The notes under the pieces were generated by a model. The model ran no database searches and was not told where the DNA came from. It saw only the letters and a program-made list of their open reading frames with translations. From Streptococcus parasanguinis ATCC 15912 (GTDB lineage Bacteria; Bacillota; Bacilli; Lactobacillales; Streptococcaceae), in assembly GCF_000164675.2 (NCBI RefSeq), contig NC_015678.1:1922001-1986000 (forward strand): 64,000 nucleotides of DNA, in the 5' to 3' direction. This document shows, in pieces, positions 35,194 through 43,042 of the stretch (position 1 is the first letter of the stretch; each line of letters starts with the position of its first letter). A program made the position numbers and the translations under genes.

Positions 35194-35961
35194 TTATGAC
35201 ATTTCCTTTTTATTAAATACAATAATAGAACTAATAACACAAATAATTATTAGTACAAAAGTTGTAAAAATAGGAATGTAATAATCATAAAAACCTATTC
35301 CCTTTATTATATTTACAGGCTTTCCAATTAAGGCAATCGGCATATATTTTACAATTTCTTCTTTTAGAGAAAGAAGAAATTGTATCACTACACCGCCTGT
35401 GACGAATAATAATGTCCCTATCACATTTTTAGTAATGACACTGCCTAGTATCTCTAGTGAAATCAAAAATATTCCAAAAATTAGTGGAAGAAATACTGCC
35501 ATTAGGATATTCTCAATAGGAAATGTATTCCCAAAAAAATACTTTGTATATCCAAATGCTACAAGAAAGCAAATACAATATGAAAGAATCCACATAATTG
35601 CATCAAAAAAACATTTTGATATTATTACTTGATATCTTGGTAACCCCTTTGATAGCAAATTTATTAAAGTTCCTTTTTGAATCTCATTCGTAACTTGTGT
35701 ACTGAACAAAATCACAAGACCAACCATTCCTATTTGGTTGACGTTCTTAAAAAATTGTACCCAAGAATCAATTTCTGTTGGAGTATTAACCTTGATATCA
35801 ATGCCATCAGTTGCAATAGCTTGAAGGATTTGAGGAGTCAGTTTTGCTGTAAGTGGACTTAGCAATCCAATAAATATAAACAACAATAAAAGTCCCAACA
35901 TCTTTTTTGTCCTAATGTTTTCAATTGATTCTTTTTTTATCAGTGAAAAAAATATTCTCAT
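35194..35961 (-). CDS. ABC transporter permease (ABC-2 type, YxlG-like)
   Basis: A 255-residue membrane protein with six hydrophobic segments, beginning with MRIFFSLIKKESIENIRTKK typical of ABC-2 permeases, and an extracellular loop after the first helix. It overlaps the ATPase gene by 4 bp. Together with the ATPase and a PLDc_N-type small membrane protein this matches the yxlE-F-G arrangement of B. subtilis. Likely exports or protects against an antimicrobial or lipid compound. Confidence 0.8.
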   Translation of the reverse strand: MRIFFSLIKKESIENIRTKKMLGLLLLFIFIGLLSPLTAKLTPQILQAIATDGIDIKVNTPTEIDSWVQFFKNVNQIGMVGLVILFSTQVTNEIQKGTLINLLSKGLPRYQVIISKCFFDAIMWILSYCICFLVAFGYTKYFFGNTFPIENILMAVFLPLIFGIFLISLEILGSVITKNVIGTLLFVTGGVVIQFLLSLKEEIVKYMPIALIGKPVNIIKGIGFYDYYIPIFTTFVLIIICVISSIIVFNKKEMS

Positions 35962-36872
35962 GACTTAATTACCTCCATGAAAATATTTTCTAATGTTGGC
36001 TCTTTTACACTAAACTCAATAGGGAGAATATTCTCATTATGAAGTTCAGATAATATCTCAAATGCTTTCTTTTCAGAATCTACTTGTAAAAAGCTCAACG
36101 TGCTTTCTTCCTCTTTAAAATTCATTTTCGAAATAACATTATTGTTTTTAAACTTATTCAACTCATCAATAGATTTAAACCTTATCTCAATTTCATTTGT
36201 ACGTTTCATATTTTTCAGCTCATCTATTGAGCCCTCTAATACGTTTTTACCGCCATCTAAAACAACAACATGATCACAAATTGCTTCAACATCAGATAAA
36301 ATATGCGTAGAAAAAACAACCGTCGTTGTTGATTTTATTTTTCTAATAATCTCTAATATTTCTTTTCTGCCAACTGGATCAAGAGCCGAAGTAGGTTCAT
36401 CACAAATCAATAATCTAGGACTATTTAAAAGAGCTTGTGCAATTCCTAAACGTTGTTTCATACCTCTAGAAAAACCATGTATTCTTTTGTCAATTCCATC
36501 TAGTCCAACTAATTCTAATAATTCATTACTTTTTTTTACTATCTCATCATTATTAAGCCCAGTTATTGAACCGCATAATTTAAGATATTCTTTCGGTGTC
36601 ATATAACCATAAAACTCAGGTACATCTGGTAAATAACCAATAAACCTATTTGTGCTTGTCTGACCATATTTTACTTTTTCACCAAATACTTCAATAGACC
36701 CTTCATCAATTTTCAAAAATCCCAAAATCATTTTCATTGTTGTCGTCTTACCCGCACCATTTTTGCCCAGAAATCCAAATATAGTTTTTTCAGGAATAGC
36801 TAAAGACAGTCCATTCAAAATATTATGGCTCCCAAAAGATTTATATAGATTTTCTACTTTTAGAGCATCCAT
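35958..36872 (-). CDS. ABC transporter ATP-binding protein (YxlF/BcrA-like)
   Basis: A 304-residue ATPase with Walker A GKNGAGKTT (about 36-44), signature FSRGMKQRL, Walker B LLICDEPTSALDP and the switch His in STHILSD. The C-terminal 90 residues form the extension usual in BcrA-type drug or bacteriocin-resistance ATPases. Its start overlaps the stop of the 66-residue upstream gene. It belongs to IME B cargo, behind the small RNA on the opposite strand. Confidence 0.9.
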   Translation of the reverse strand: MDALKVENLYKSFGSHNILNGLSLAIPEKTIFGFLGKNGAGKTTTMKMILGFLKIDEGSIEVFGEKVKYGQTSTNRFIGYLPDVPEFYGYMTPKEYLKLCGSITGLNNDEIVKKSNELLELVGLDGIDKRIHGFSRGMKQRLGIAQALLNSPRLLICDEPTSALDPVGRKEILEIIRKIKSTTTVVFSTHILSDVEAICDHVVVLDGGKNVLEGSIDELKNMKRTNEIEIRFKSIDELNKFKNNNVISKMNFKEEESTLSFLQVDSEKKAFEILSELHNENILPIEFSVKEPTLENIFMEVIKS

Positions 36873-37072
36873 TATTCATTATCCTTTCCTATTATTAAAT
36901 AGAAAATAGGACCAATAATTTGTATTAAAACTACTACAACTATCCACATTGCCTTGTTCCCAAATTTAAACTTGTCGTGTTTTAATACATGGTTCAATGC
37001 GTAAATCATAAGCCCAATTTCCAGAACAACTATCGGTATTAAGATTGGTAAATATTCTCTAATAAATTCCAT
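36872..37072 (-). CDS. Small PLDc_N-type membrane protein (YxlE-like)
   Basis: 66 residues, two transmembrane segments (about 8-28 and 41-62) with the PLDc_N pattern WIVVVVLIQIIGPIFYLIIGK. Ribosome site TAAGGAGGA lies before ATG. First gene of the three-gene ABC transporter operon. Function in the complex is unknown. Confidence 0.8.
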   Translation of the reverse strand: MEFIREYLPILIPIVVLEIGLMIYALNHVLKHDKFKFGNKAMWIVVVVLIQIIGPIFYLIIGKDNE

Positions 37073-37108
37073 TTTAAATCCTCCTTACGTTATTTTTATG
37101 TTATTTAT

Positions 37109-37138
37109 ATTATAGCAGTTTACTTTATTGACTTTCAA
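37109..37138 (-). promoter_or_regulatory. Promoter of the yxlEFG-like operon
   Basis: Minus strand -35 TTGAAA (37133-37138), 18-bp spacer, -10 TATAAT (37109-37114). Confidence 0.8.
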
Positions 37139-37944
37139 GAAACTATATCTTCTTTTGTTAATTTTTCTTCAACTTCCATTTTATTATCCTTCATAAAACT
37201 CTTCTTGTGATTTAGAGTAGCAACAACTCCAGCTTATCATATTCAATAGACAAATATTGGCCATTAGATAAAATTACAATTCTTCGGAATCACAACGACT
37301 AGCTTTATAATAAGCCAAAATTCGATTCTATTATCAATACAATCATATCATAAAATATAAGGGTTTACTTAGAAGTTTGAAAAAATCATTTCGCTATCTT
37401 TAAGTAGTATTTCCTTGATATTTTTTCTACTTCTTTTTTTCCATACTTATATAGTAGACAAATTTTTAAAAAAGAACAAAAACAGAAAATATGATGATAT
37501 TTTATCATGTTTACTAGGGTAGGTATATGAATAAAATTAATTATTCAATACGTTTTACTTAAAGTAATTTTGAAAAAACTAAGTATGCATTATAGTATTC
37601 TTTCAGCTCCGTTTTCGAAGCAAATTCCAAATCATACTCACATCCGTCATTATGAGGTGATTTAGATAGATTTTCCTTATTTTCTCATTTATAACTAAGT
37701 GTACTTTGCAACAACTAGAACAAAATAGTTAGTGTTAATACTTAAGTTTTGTCCCAGCTTTGCCATTTTGATATTCCTTTTATTACTCCTGAAGTTCTAG
37801 TCCCTTATGATTGTAAATACAATATTGAAATTTGTTTTTTGTAAACATAAAAACCTTTCTTGTTATCGGTAATTAAACTTTAATTTTAAAATACCTGAGA
37901 CGTGTAGTCACATAAAAGCCACAATTATTTTTACTAGACAACAC

Positions 37945-37977
37945 AAAACGCTCTAGGCAATATGACTAGAGCGTTTT
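37945..37977. terminator. Bidirectional terminator at the right end of IME B
   Basis: Perfect 12-bp stem AAAACGCTCTAG / CTAGAGCGTTTT with a 9-nt loop, with T-runs at both sides. Confidence 0.8.
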
Positions 37978-38012
37978 CTATATATCCGAACATCTAATTT
38001 ATTTCACAAAAA

Positions 38013-38033
38013 ATGTAGTCAAAAATGTAGTCA
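38013..38033 (+). repeat. Orphan 12-bp-period arm-type repeats (right end of IME B)
   Basis: Two ATGTAGTCA copies spaced 12 bp, same unit, spacing and orientation as at 25026-25046, but with no integrase gene next to them. Confidence 0.55.
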
Positions 38034-38204
38034 TTCGGTTGATTTTCATTGCAATACATTGAAATGAAAAATTTCAAGAATCGCATTAAATCAAGGGTTT
38101 CTCGTTCCTACTGAAACGTAATGACCTATTATTTAACTTCTGTAAAAGTTAACTTATATGCTTACAAAGCTTATTTTAACAGCCTTTACGACTGTTTATG
38201 AAGA

Positions 38205-38226
38205 AAAGGTAGAGAAAAAGGTAGAG
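38205..38226 (+). repeat. 12-bp-period direct repeats at the 3' end of int C (arm sites)
   Basis: Two copies of AAAGGTAGAG spaced 12 bp, ending 14 bp before the integrase stop. Confidence 0.6.
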
Positions 38227-38239
38227 TTTCAAATGACTG

Positions 38240-39511
38240 TTAATTTTCACCTTTTATTTGTGAAAGTCGTTCCATTAAAATATCGACTGCTTCATTCTTT
38301 CGGTTAGGATCTAATTCCGCATAGATATCCATTGTGGTTGAAATAGATTTGTGACCCATACGTTCTTGTAATTCTTTCCAATTTGCTCCAGAGTTGAGCA
38401 TTAAAGATGCATGAGTATGGCGGAATAAGTGAAAACCATAATCAGGTAAACCTAACTCTTTTAATCGTTTAATAAGAGTAGCTCGCTCATTTCGATCAGT
38501 CATGTAATTTCCATAGATAGTGGGAAATATCAACTTAGATTTTGGAAGCCCATGTTTTTCGAAGTAATTATTCATTTCATTGTTAAAATCTTTAAGTTCT
38601 TGAATAATGGTAATAGGTACTGATACTTTGCGATTTCCTGAATCAGTTTTCGCAGAATTTTTACAAATAACCTTACCTTTAGTACCTAAGGTTTTATCTC
38701 CTCTCCTCCACATAAGAGTTTTATTTACGTTAATTTCTGATGATTCGAAAAGTAAGTCATCAACTTCCAATGCTAATAGTTCATTAATTCGTAAGGCAGA
38801 AGCTAAAAGAGTATTACAAATAAGTTTAAAGCGCCTGTTGGCTCTTGAGTTTGGGAGCGTATCTAAGTAATTCAACCATATAGCGATATCTTTTTCATGT
38901 AGAACTTGAATTCGATTTTGAGGTGCTTTAGGCTTGGGTGGTATCCTGACTTGTTTTGCGGGATTATTCTTTAGATTAAAGTGTACCATTCCGAAATCAA
39001 GAATATCTTTTAGTTTATGAACGACTGCACCATAATCAGATGCCTTTCCTTTATCTGCCTTACGTTTTCCCTTATTTATTTCTATTCGAGCTTTTTCTGC
39101 TAGCTGATCAACCCATTTTTGAACTTCAGTAGATTCAATAGAATCTATTTTATAATCACCAAATTTTGGAAGGATATATGTATCCAAATATCCCCTTACT
39201 CTATTTCTAGTATTATCAGATGATACCCAAGATTTATAACTATCATACCAAAATTCCGACAGTTCTTTTATAGTACCGACAGATAGAGTTTCTTTTCGAG
39301 TAGAATCATTTTCTTCAAATTTTCTTTTAGTCTCTAAATATTTGCGATCTAAGGCTTTTAGTGTTGGAGCTGATATAGTAGTTGTAACTTGTTTTCCTGT
39401 TTTTTTATCAGTTCCTAAATAAGCTCCTTTCATAGAATAAGTTATAGAACCATCTTTTTTGATTTTCTTAAGAACTTTCTTATTGTTTCTTTCTATTGTC
39501 TCAATTTGCAT
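38240..39511 (-). CDS. int: Tyrosine integrase of ICE C
   Basis: A 423-residue integrase, about 60 percent identical by eye to the IME B enzyme. Catalytic Arg in SALRINELLAL, HxxR in HLFRHTHASL and MGHKSISTTMDIYAEL (His, Tyr). N-terminal AP2-like domain 1-60. It is at the end of the leftward conjugation operon after xis, as in ICESt3-type elements. Confidence 0.95.
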   Translation of the reverse strand: MQIETIERNNKKVLKKIKKDGSITYSMKGAYLGTDKKTGKQVTTTISAPTLKALDRKYLETKRKFEENDSTRKETLSVGTIKELSEFWYDSYKSWVSSDNTRNRVRGYLDTYILPKFGDYKIDSIESTEVQKWVDQLAEKARIEINKGKRKADKGKASDYGAVVHKLKDILDFGMVHFNLKNNPAKQVRIPPKPKAPQNRIQVLHEKDIAIWLNYLDTLPNSRANRRFKLICNTLLASALRINELLALEVDDLLFESSEINVNKTLMWRRGDKTLGTKGKVICKNSAKTDSGNRKVSVPITIIQELKDFNNEMNNYFEKHGLPKSKLIFPTIYGNYMTDRNERATLIKRLKELGLPDYGFHLFRHTHASLMLNSGANWKELQERMGHKSISTTMDIYAELDPNRKNEAVDILMERLSQIKGEN

Positions 39512-39521
39512 TTAGTTTACC

Positions 39522-39779
39522 TCAGATGGTCAAGAATTTAAGAATATCCCCACGTTTATAATACACTGTTCGGGTCCCTTCGATTGGTGGCTCCAACCGT
39601 GGCAGTCCTTTACGTTCCCAACTTTTGAGTGTATTAGGGGAAATATTCAGTTCTTTGAGGACTTCCTTTTGGGTCATAATTTCTAACTGATTAGTATCTG
39701 ATCTTTTATCCAGAAGATTTACCAGAACCTGTAATAGATTTTCGATTTTATCTAGTTTTACTTGTTGTAGTGTATCCAT
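39522..39779 (-). CDS. xis: Excisionase of ICE C
   Basis: An 85-residue protein, start at ATG 39779 with AGAAAGGATAAT before it; a longer in-frame start lies inside the upstream hydrolase gene and is unlikely. C-terminal MerR-like winged helix (MTQKEVLKELNISPNTLKSW ... TRTVYYKRGDILKFL). Follows the cell-wall hydrolase by 13 bp and precedes int by 10 bp. Confidence 0.85.
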   Translation of the reverse strand: MDTLQQVKLDKIENLLQVLVNLLDKRSDTNQLEIMTQKEVLKELNISPNTLKSWERKGLPRLEPPIEGTRTVYYKRGDILKFLTI

Positions 39780-39792
39780 ATAATTATCCTTT

Positions 39793-40905
39793 CTAATGTC
39801 CAATAACATAGGTAAATTGTTTGGCAGTTTCTGCGTCAAAAGTACGGTAACTAATGATTCCTAACCCTTTTACATTACATTCTGAGACGAGAATTGAACC
39901 ATCTGATTTGACCTGTTCCACAAATGAAATGTGTCCGTATATTGGATCAGCTCCAGCTTGTCCAGGGCTAAATGATAGAGCAGAGTGCTCTGTTGGTGTA
40001 TGGGTTGTTGTGAATCCTGGCTTATTCATCCATTGTCCACCATTTCCCATAAATGGATCAAAGTTGACTCCGACTTGTTTTCCACGGTTGAAGACATACC
40101 AGGTACATTGTCCCCAAGGATAGGTACTAGTGATATATCCTGTGGTATCAATAGCTGTTGTCAAACTATAACCTACCGGTATATCATTTGAAGTGACTCC
40201 TCCACCATCTCTAGTTTTTCCTGTAGTTTGTTCAGGAGCTTTTGGTGTTCCTCCATGTTCATCAATGAAGGCATCCAGTTTTTGCATGGTTTCAGCACGT
40301 CTTTTTCCCGATCCTGTAGTATCTGTGAAATAGACCCCGCCATCAGTTGCTGGATTGAGTGTTCCATTCGCAAACTTTTTAGCCTTATCATCTTGAATTT
40401 TGAAGGTTTGGTTTTTATTTCCAATGATGGTTTGTTGGGTTAATTCGACAACAGCAATCTCATCATTAAAGTTATTGGCATATTCTGGATTGGAGTCATA
40501 AGCTCCAAAACCAAACATATTGGCTCCAGGATTGGTGGCCACCCCAGCAGTTCCAAGGGAACTTTCATTTAGTGCGATCGCAACGATTCCACGGACATCA
40601 AGATTAGATTTAGCTTCCCATTCGAGGAGTTTCTTTCCATTAATTCGATTCTTATCATAGGAGATTCCTAACGTATCTAAAAAGCCGTCTAATTGCTCTG
40701 CTGTGATACCGAAGCGATGAACCAGTAGATTGTGAGTATAGGGATCTCCATCTGACCAGTGATCCGCATAAGTCACTCCATTTTGGGATTGGGGTGAGCC
40801 ATTCGTTCCACCACCTCCGACAGCCCCCATAAGGATAATAATAATGAGGACTGGTAGAAAGAGAGGAATGAGACCAGCTAATAGAAACCATTTTAGTTTT
40901 TTCAT
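39793..40905 (-). CDS. Conjugation-associated cell-wall hydrolase (glucosaminidase-like plus CHAP)
   Basis: A 370-residue exported protein. One transmembrane or signal segment at 9-29, a glucosaminidase/lysozyme-like domain at about 55-205 (catalytic Glu candidate in ALNESSLGTAG) and a C-terminal CHAP amidase/endopeptidase with Cys in GQCTWYVFNRG and His in YGHISFVE. Equivalent to the VirB1-like hydrolases (Tn916 Orf14, ICEBs1 CwlT) that open peptidoglycan for the mating channel. Last transfer gene of the operon. Confidence 0.9.
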   Translation of the reverse strand: MKKLKWFLLAGLIPLFLPVLIIIILMGAVGGGGTNGSPQSQNGVTYADHWSDGDPYTHNLLVHRFGITAEQLDGFLDTLGISYDKNRINGKKLLEWEAKSNLDVRGIVAIALNESSLGTAGVATNPGANMFGFGAYDSNPEYANNFNDEIAVVELTQQTIIGNKNQTFKIQDDKAKKFANGTLNPATDGGVYFTDTTGSGKRRAETMQKLDAFIDEHGGTPKAPEQTTGKTRDGGGVTSNDIPVGYSLTTAIDTTGYITSTYPWGQCTWYVFNRGKQVGVNFDPFMGNGGQWMNKPGFTTTHTPTEHSALSFSPGQAGADPIYGHISFVEQVKSDGSILVSECNVKGLGIISYRTFDAETAKQFTYVIGH

Positions 40906-40921
40906 CGAATCTCCTTTCTAG

Positions 40922-41146
40922 TTAATGTCTTATATAAGCAGTGAACAAAACAGTCCCAAAACGCCATTTTGCATCTAAAACGACTGAATGGGACTTAGTT
41001 TGTAGGATGATTTGGTCTCTTTCTTGTTCTGTGACTGGAAACAAAAGAAGGAAATCGACTGAGCGTTTTCCTTCTTGGTAGGCCTGATAAAGAGTTTCTT
41101 CAAGAACTCTTGGAAAAGCAGTTCTTGAGCGTATCTTGGTATTCAT
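40922..41146 (-). CDS. Small ICE-conserved protein (74 aa), unknown
   Basis: 74 residues, soluble, located between the hydrolase and the VirB6-like gene with 1-bp and 16-bp gaps. No recognised domain. Position suggests a transfer-module accessory. Confidence 0.6.
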   Translation of the reverse strand: MNTKIRSRTAFPRVLEETLYQAYQEGKRSVDFLLLFPVTEQERDQIILQTKSHSVVLDAKWRFGTVLFTAYIRH

Positions 41147-41147
41147 A

Positions 41148-43031
41148 TCATTCTCCTCTAAGTTGTTTTAAGCGTTCTGTTAATCGGTCTCTTCGTTCAA
41201 TATTGGCTCTTAATTTATCATCTCGTGTCATGGTCTTCCTGTAAGCACGAGTGAAGGCATTCGATCCTTGAGCTTTGTACATAGCTTGAGGGTCTTTATA
41301 TCCCTCTAATTTGCGTTCAATACTATTAATGCGGAGTTGTTTAAATGGAGAAATCCATTCTTCTTTAAGAGTTTGGAATTCCTCGCTTGAACTTGGTGTT
41401 GGCTCCGCTGTGATTGGGGATTCCATTGAAGGAGTTGGTGTTTTTTCTTCAACTGGTTTAATCCTTTCTAGCGCTGGCTTTGTTTTCGGAATGTTTGGTT
41501 CTGGAGTATCTGGACTTGTTGGCGTCTCAAGCGTTTCCGTTGGGAGCACTTCATCGGGTTGGTGCTCTGATTCCTTATTAGTAAAGAAAGAACCAACATT
41601 TTGAAAGTGACTCTTGGCATTCATCATCATCCCAGCTCCGAAACCAGCACCTGCTAAGGCAAAGTTCCCAAGGTGTTGAGCAGATGAAAGGCTTCTCGAT
41701 GGTACTTGCGAAGCCACCTCTCTGGTCTTTGTGACCCCTTTTTCAACTTTGTTTCCAATATCATTCGCAACCATTCGTGCTTTAGATCCAAGAATGAATT
41801 GAATCAGTTCAGCTTTGTATTTCCATAGAAGAAAATATACAAGTCCTTTTGAGACAACTGAGATGAGTAGTTTAAAGACAAGGCCAAAGATGATCAAGGA
41901 TGGAAGAGTTTTAAGGATACCATCAAAGCCAGTAATGACGATATTTTCTATCATTTTTTCAATGTAGAAGACTAATAGAGTCAATAGACTCGTGATAGCT
42001 GGAAAAAGCAGCCCACCAAACATGACTTTCAAGACTCCAAAAATCAAATCTTGCATTCTTGGTACAAAGGACATTAGTAGCACAATTGGAAAGAGCAAAA
42101 TCATCATCAGGACGAGTGTCTGAGCGATGACGTTTAACATCTGAATCAAAATAACCGGTATCGCTAATACGAAAGCTTCACAGATTTTGAAGATGACGTA
42201 AAACATACGGGTAAAGATGAAATCTGGCATAGCTGAAACCCAGCGGTTCTTTTCACCATCATCATTAGCTCCATTTCCTAGTTCATCCAGATATTTATTA
42301 CGATCTTTAGATTTGACCGCTTTAAAGTTTCCATTCTTATCGCCTGTTCCTAATACCTTACTATCGTCAAAAGTCTCTTGTTTCCCATCTTGGCTATTCT
42401 TATATTTCCCGTTTTCTTGTCCTGTATTGACAAAGACATAAGCTTTATAAGAGGTTTCTGCAATATAGCTATCTGCCATGGAATCACCAATTTTAATGGA
42501 TTTATTATTGCCATACTCCACCTTGATATTCGTAATATTTTTAGTGACATCTTGGGAAACATGGTTGATAGTATCAAGTAGATACAGACCACCTGATGTT
42601 CCAGCAATTGTTCCAAAATAACCAAAGCCAAGGATGAGAACTAGAAAGACATGAAGAAGAGTTCTTGAAAAAGCTCCCTTAGAAAAGAAAAACTGATAAA
42701 AGAGATAAAACGCTAGAATCAGAAGCAACATTGAAACGAGTGATTGTTTTGCGACTCCACCAGAACTTGAACCGATGAATCCTTTCCAGATATTCATTGC
42801 TCCATTAAATACATAGTTCTTGTAGTTGGAGTATAGATCAATCTTTTCAAGAATTCGAATCAGCAAAGAAAAGAAGCCCACCACTGCGTTTAGAATGAAA
42901 AAGAAGAAGTTGACGAAAAGCTCGTTAATCAGAACCCAAGCCCCGTTAAAGGAAGCGAATCCAGTCGGCTCCATATAGGACTTGAGAGAGAAGATATCGA
43001 CTCCCCTTAGTTTGTCAAAAGCTTCTTGCAT
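41148..43031 (-). CDS. VirB6/TrbL-like conjugation channel membrane protein
   Basis: A 627-residue protein with about eight transmembrane segments between residues 25 and 430 and a hydrophilic Pro/Thr/Glu-rich tail (about 470-580) ending in a basic helical region. This is the layout of Tn916 Orf15 / ICEBs1 ConG, the polytopic core of the type IV secretion channel. It lies 11 bp after the VirB4 ATPase gene, as in related ICEs. Confidence 0.85.
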   Translation of the reverse strand: MQEAFDKLRGVDIFSLKSYMEPTGFASFNGAWVLINELFVNFFFFILNAVVGFFSLLIRILEKIDLYSNYKNYVFNGAMNIWKGFIGSSSGGVAKQSLVSMLLLILAFYLFYQFFFSKGAFSRTLLHVFLVLILGFGYFGTIAGTSGGLYLLDTINHVSQDVTKNITNIKVEYGNNKSIKIGDSMADSYIAETSYKAYVFVNTGQENGKYKNSQDGKQETFDDSKVLGTGDKNGNFKAVKSKDRNKYLDELGNGANDDGEKNRWVSAMPDFIFTRMFYVIFKICEAFVLAIPVILIQMLNVIAQTLVLMMILLFPIVLLMSFVPRMQDLIFGVLKVMFGGLLFPAITSLLTLLVFYIEKMIENIVITGFDGILKTLPSLIIFGLVFKLLISVVSKGLVYFLLWKYKAELIQFILGSKARMVANDIGNKVEKGVTKTREVASQVPSRSLSSAQHLGNFALAGAGFGAGMMMNAKSHFQNVGSFFTNKESEHQPDEVLPTETLETPTSPDTPEPNIPKTKPALERIKPVEEKTPTPSMESPITAEPTPSSSEEFQTLKEEWISPFKQLRINSIERKLEGYKDPQAMYKAQGSNAFTRAYRKTMTRDDKLRANIERRDRLTERLKQLRGE

Positions 43032-43042
43032 GGATTCACCTC

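Larger units (their letters stand above)
37140..38204. other. AT-rich junction region between IME B and ICE C
   Basis: About 1.1 kb without a convincing gene. Contents are short decayed frames, a strong bidirectional terminator at 37945-37977, the orphan repeat pair at 38013-38033, and at about 38127-38150 a stretch resembling the right end of IME A (TTATTTAACTTCTGTAAAAG versus the one near 24940). I read it as the degraded right end of IME B. Confidence 0.5.

Noticed and set aside
37200-37350. Protein-like minus-strand fragment in the IME B/ICE C junction
   Set aside because: About 20 sensible codons but bounded by stops on both sides, with no recognisable family.
38086-38102. ATCAAGGGTTTC as a third copy of the 13-bp att repeat
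   Set aside because: Only a gapped resemblance to ATATCAACGTTTC; not enough to define the right end of IME B.
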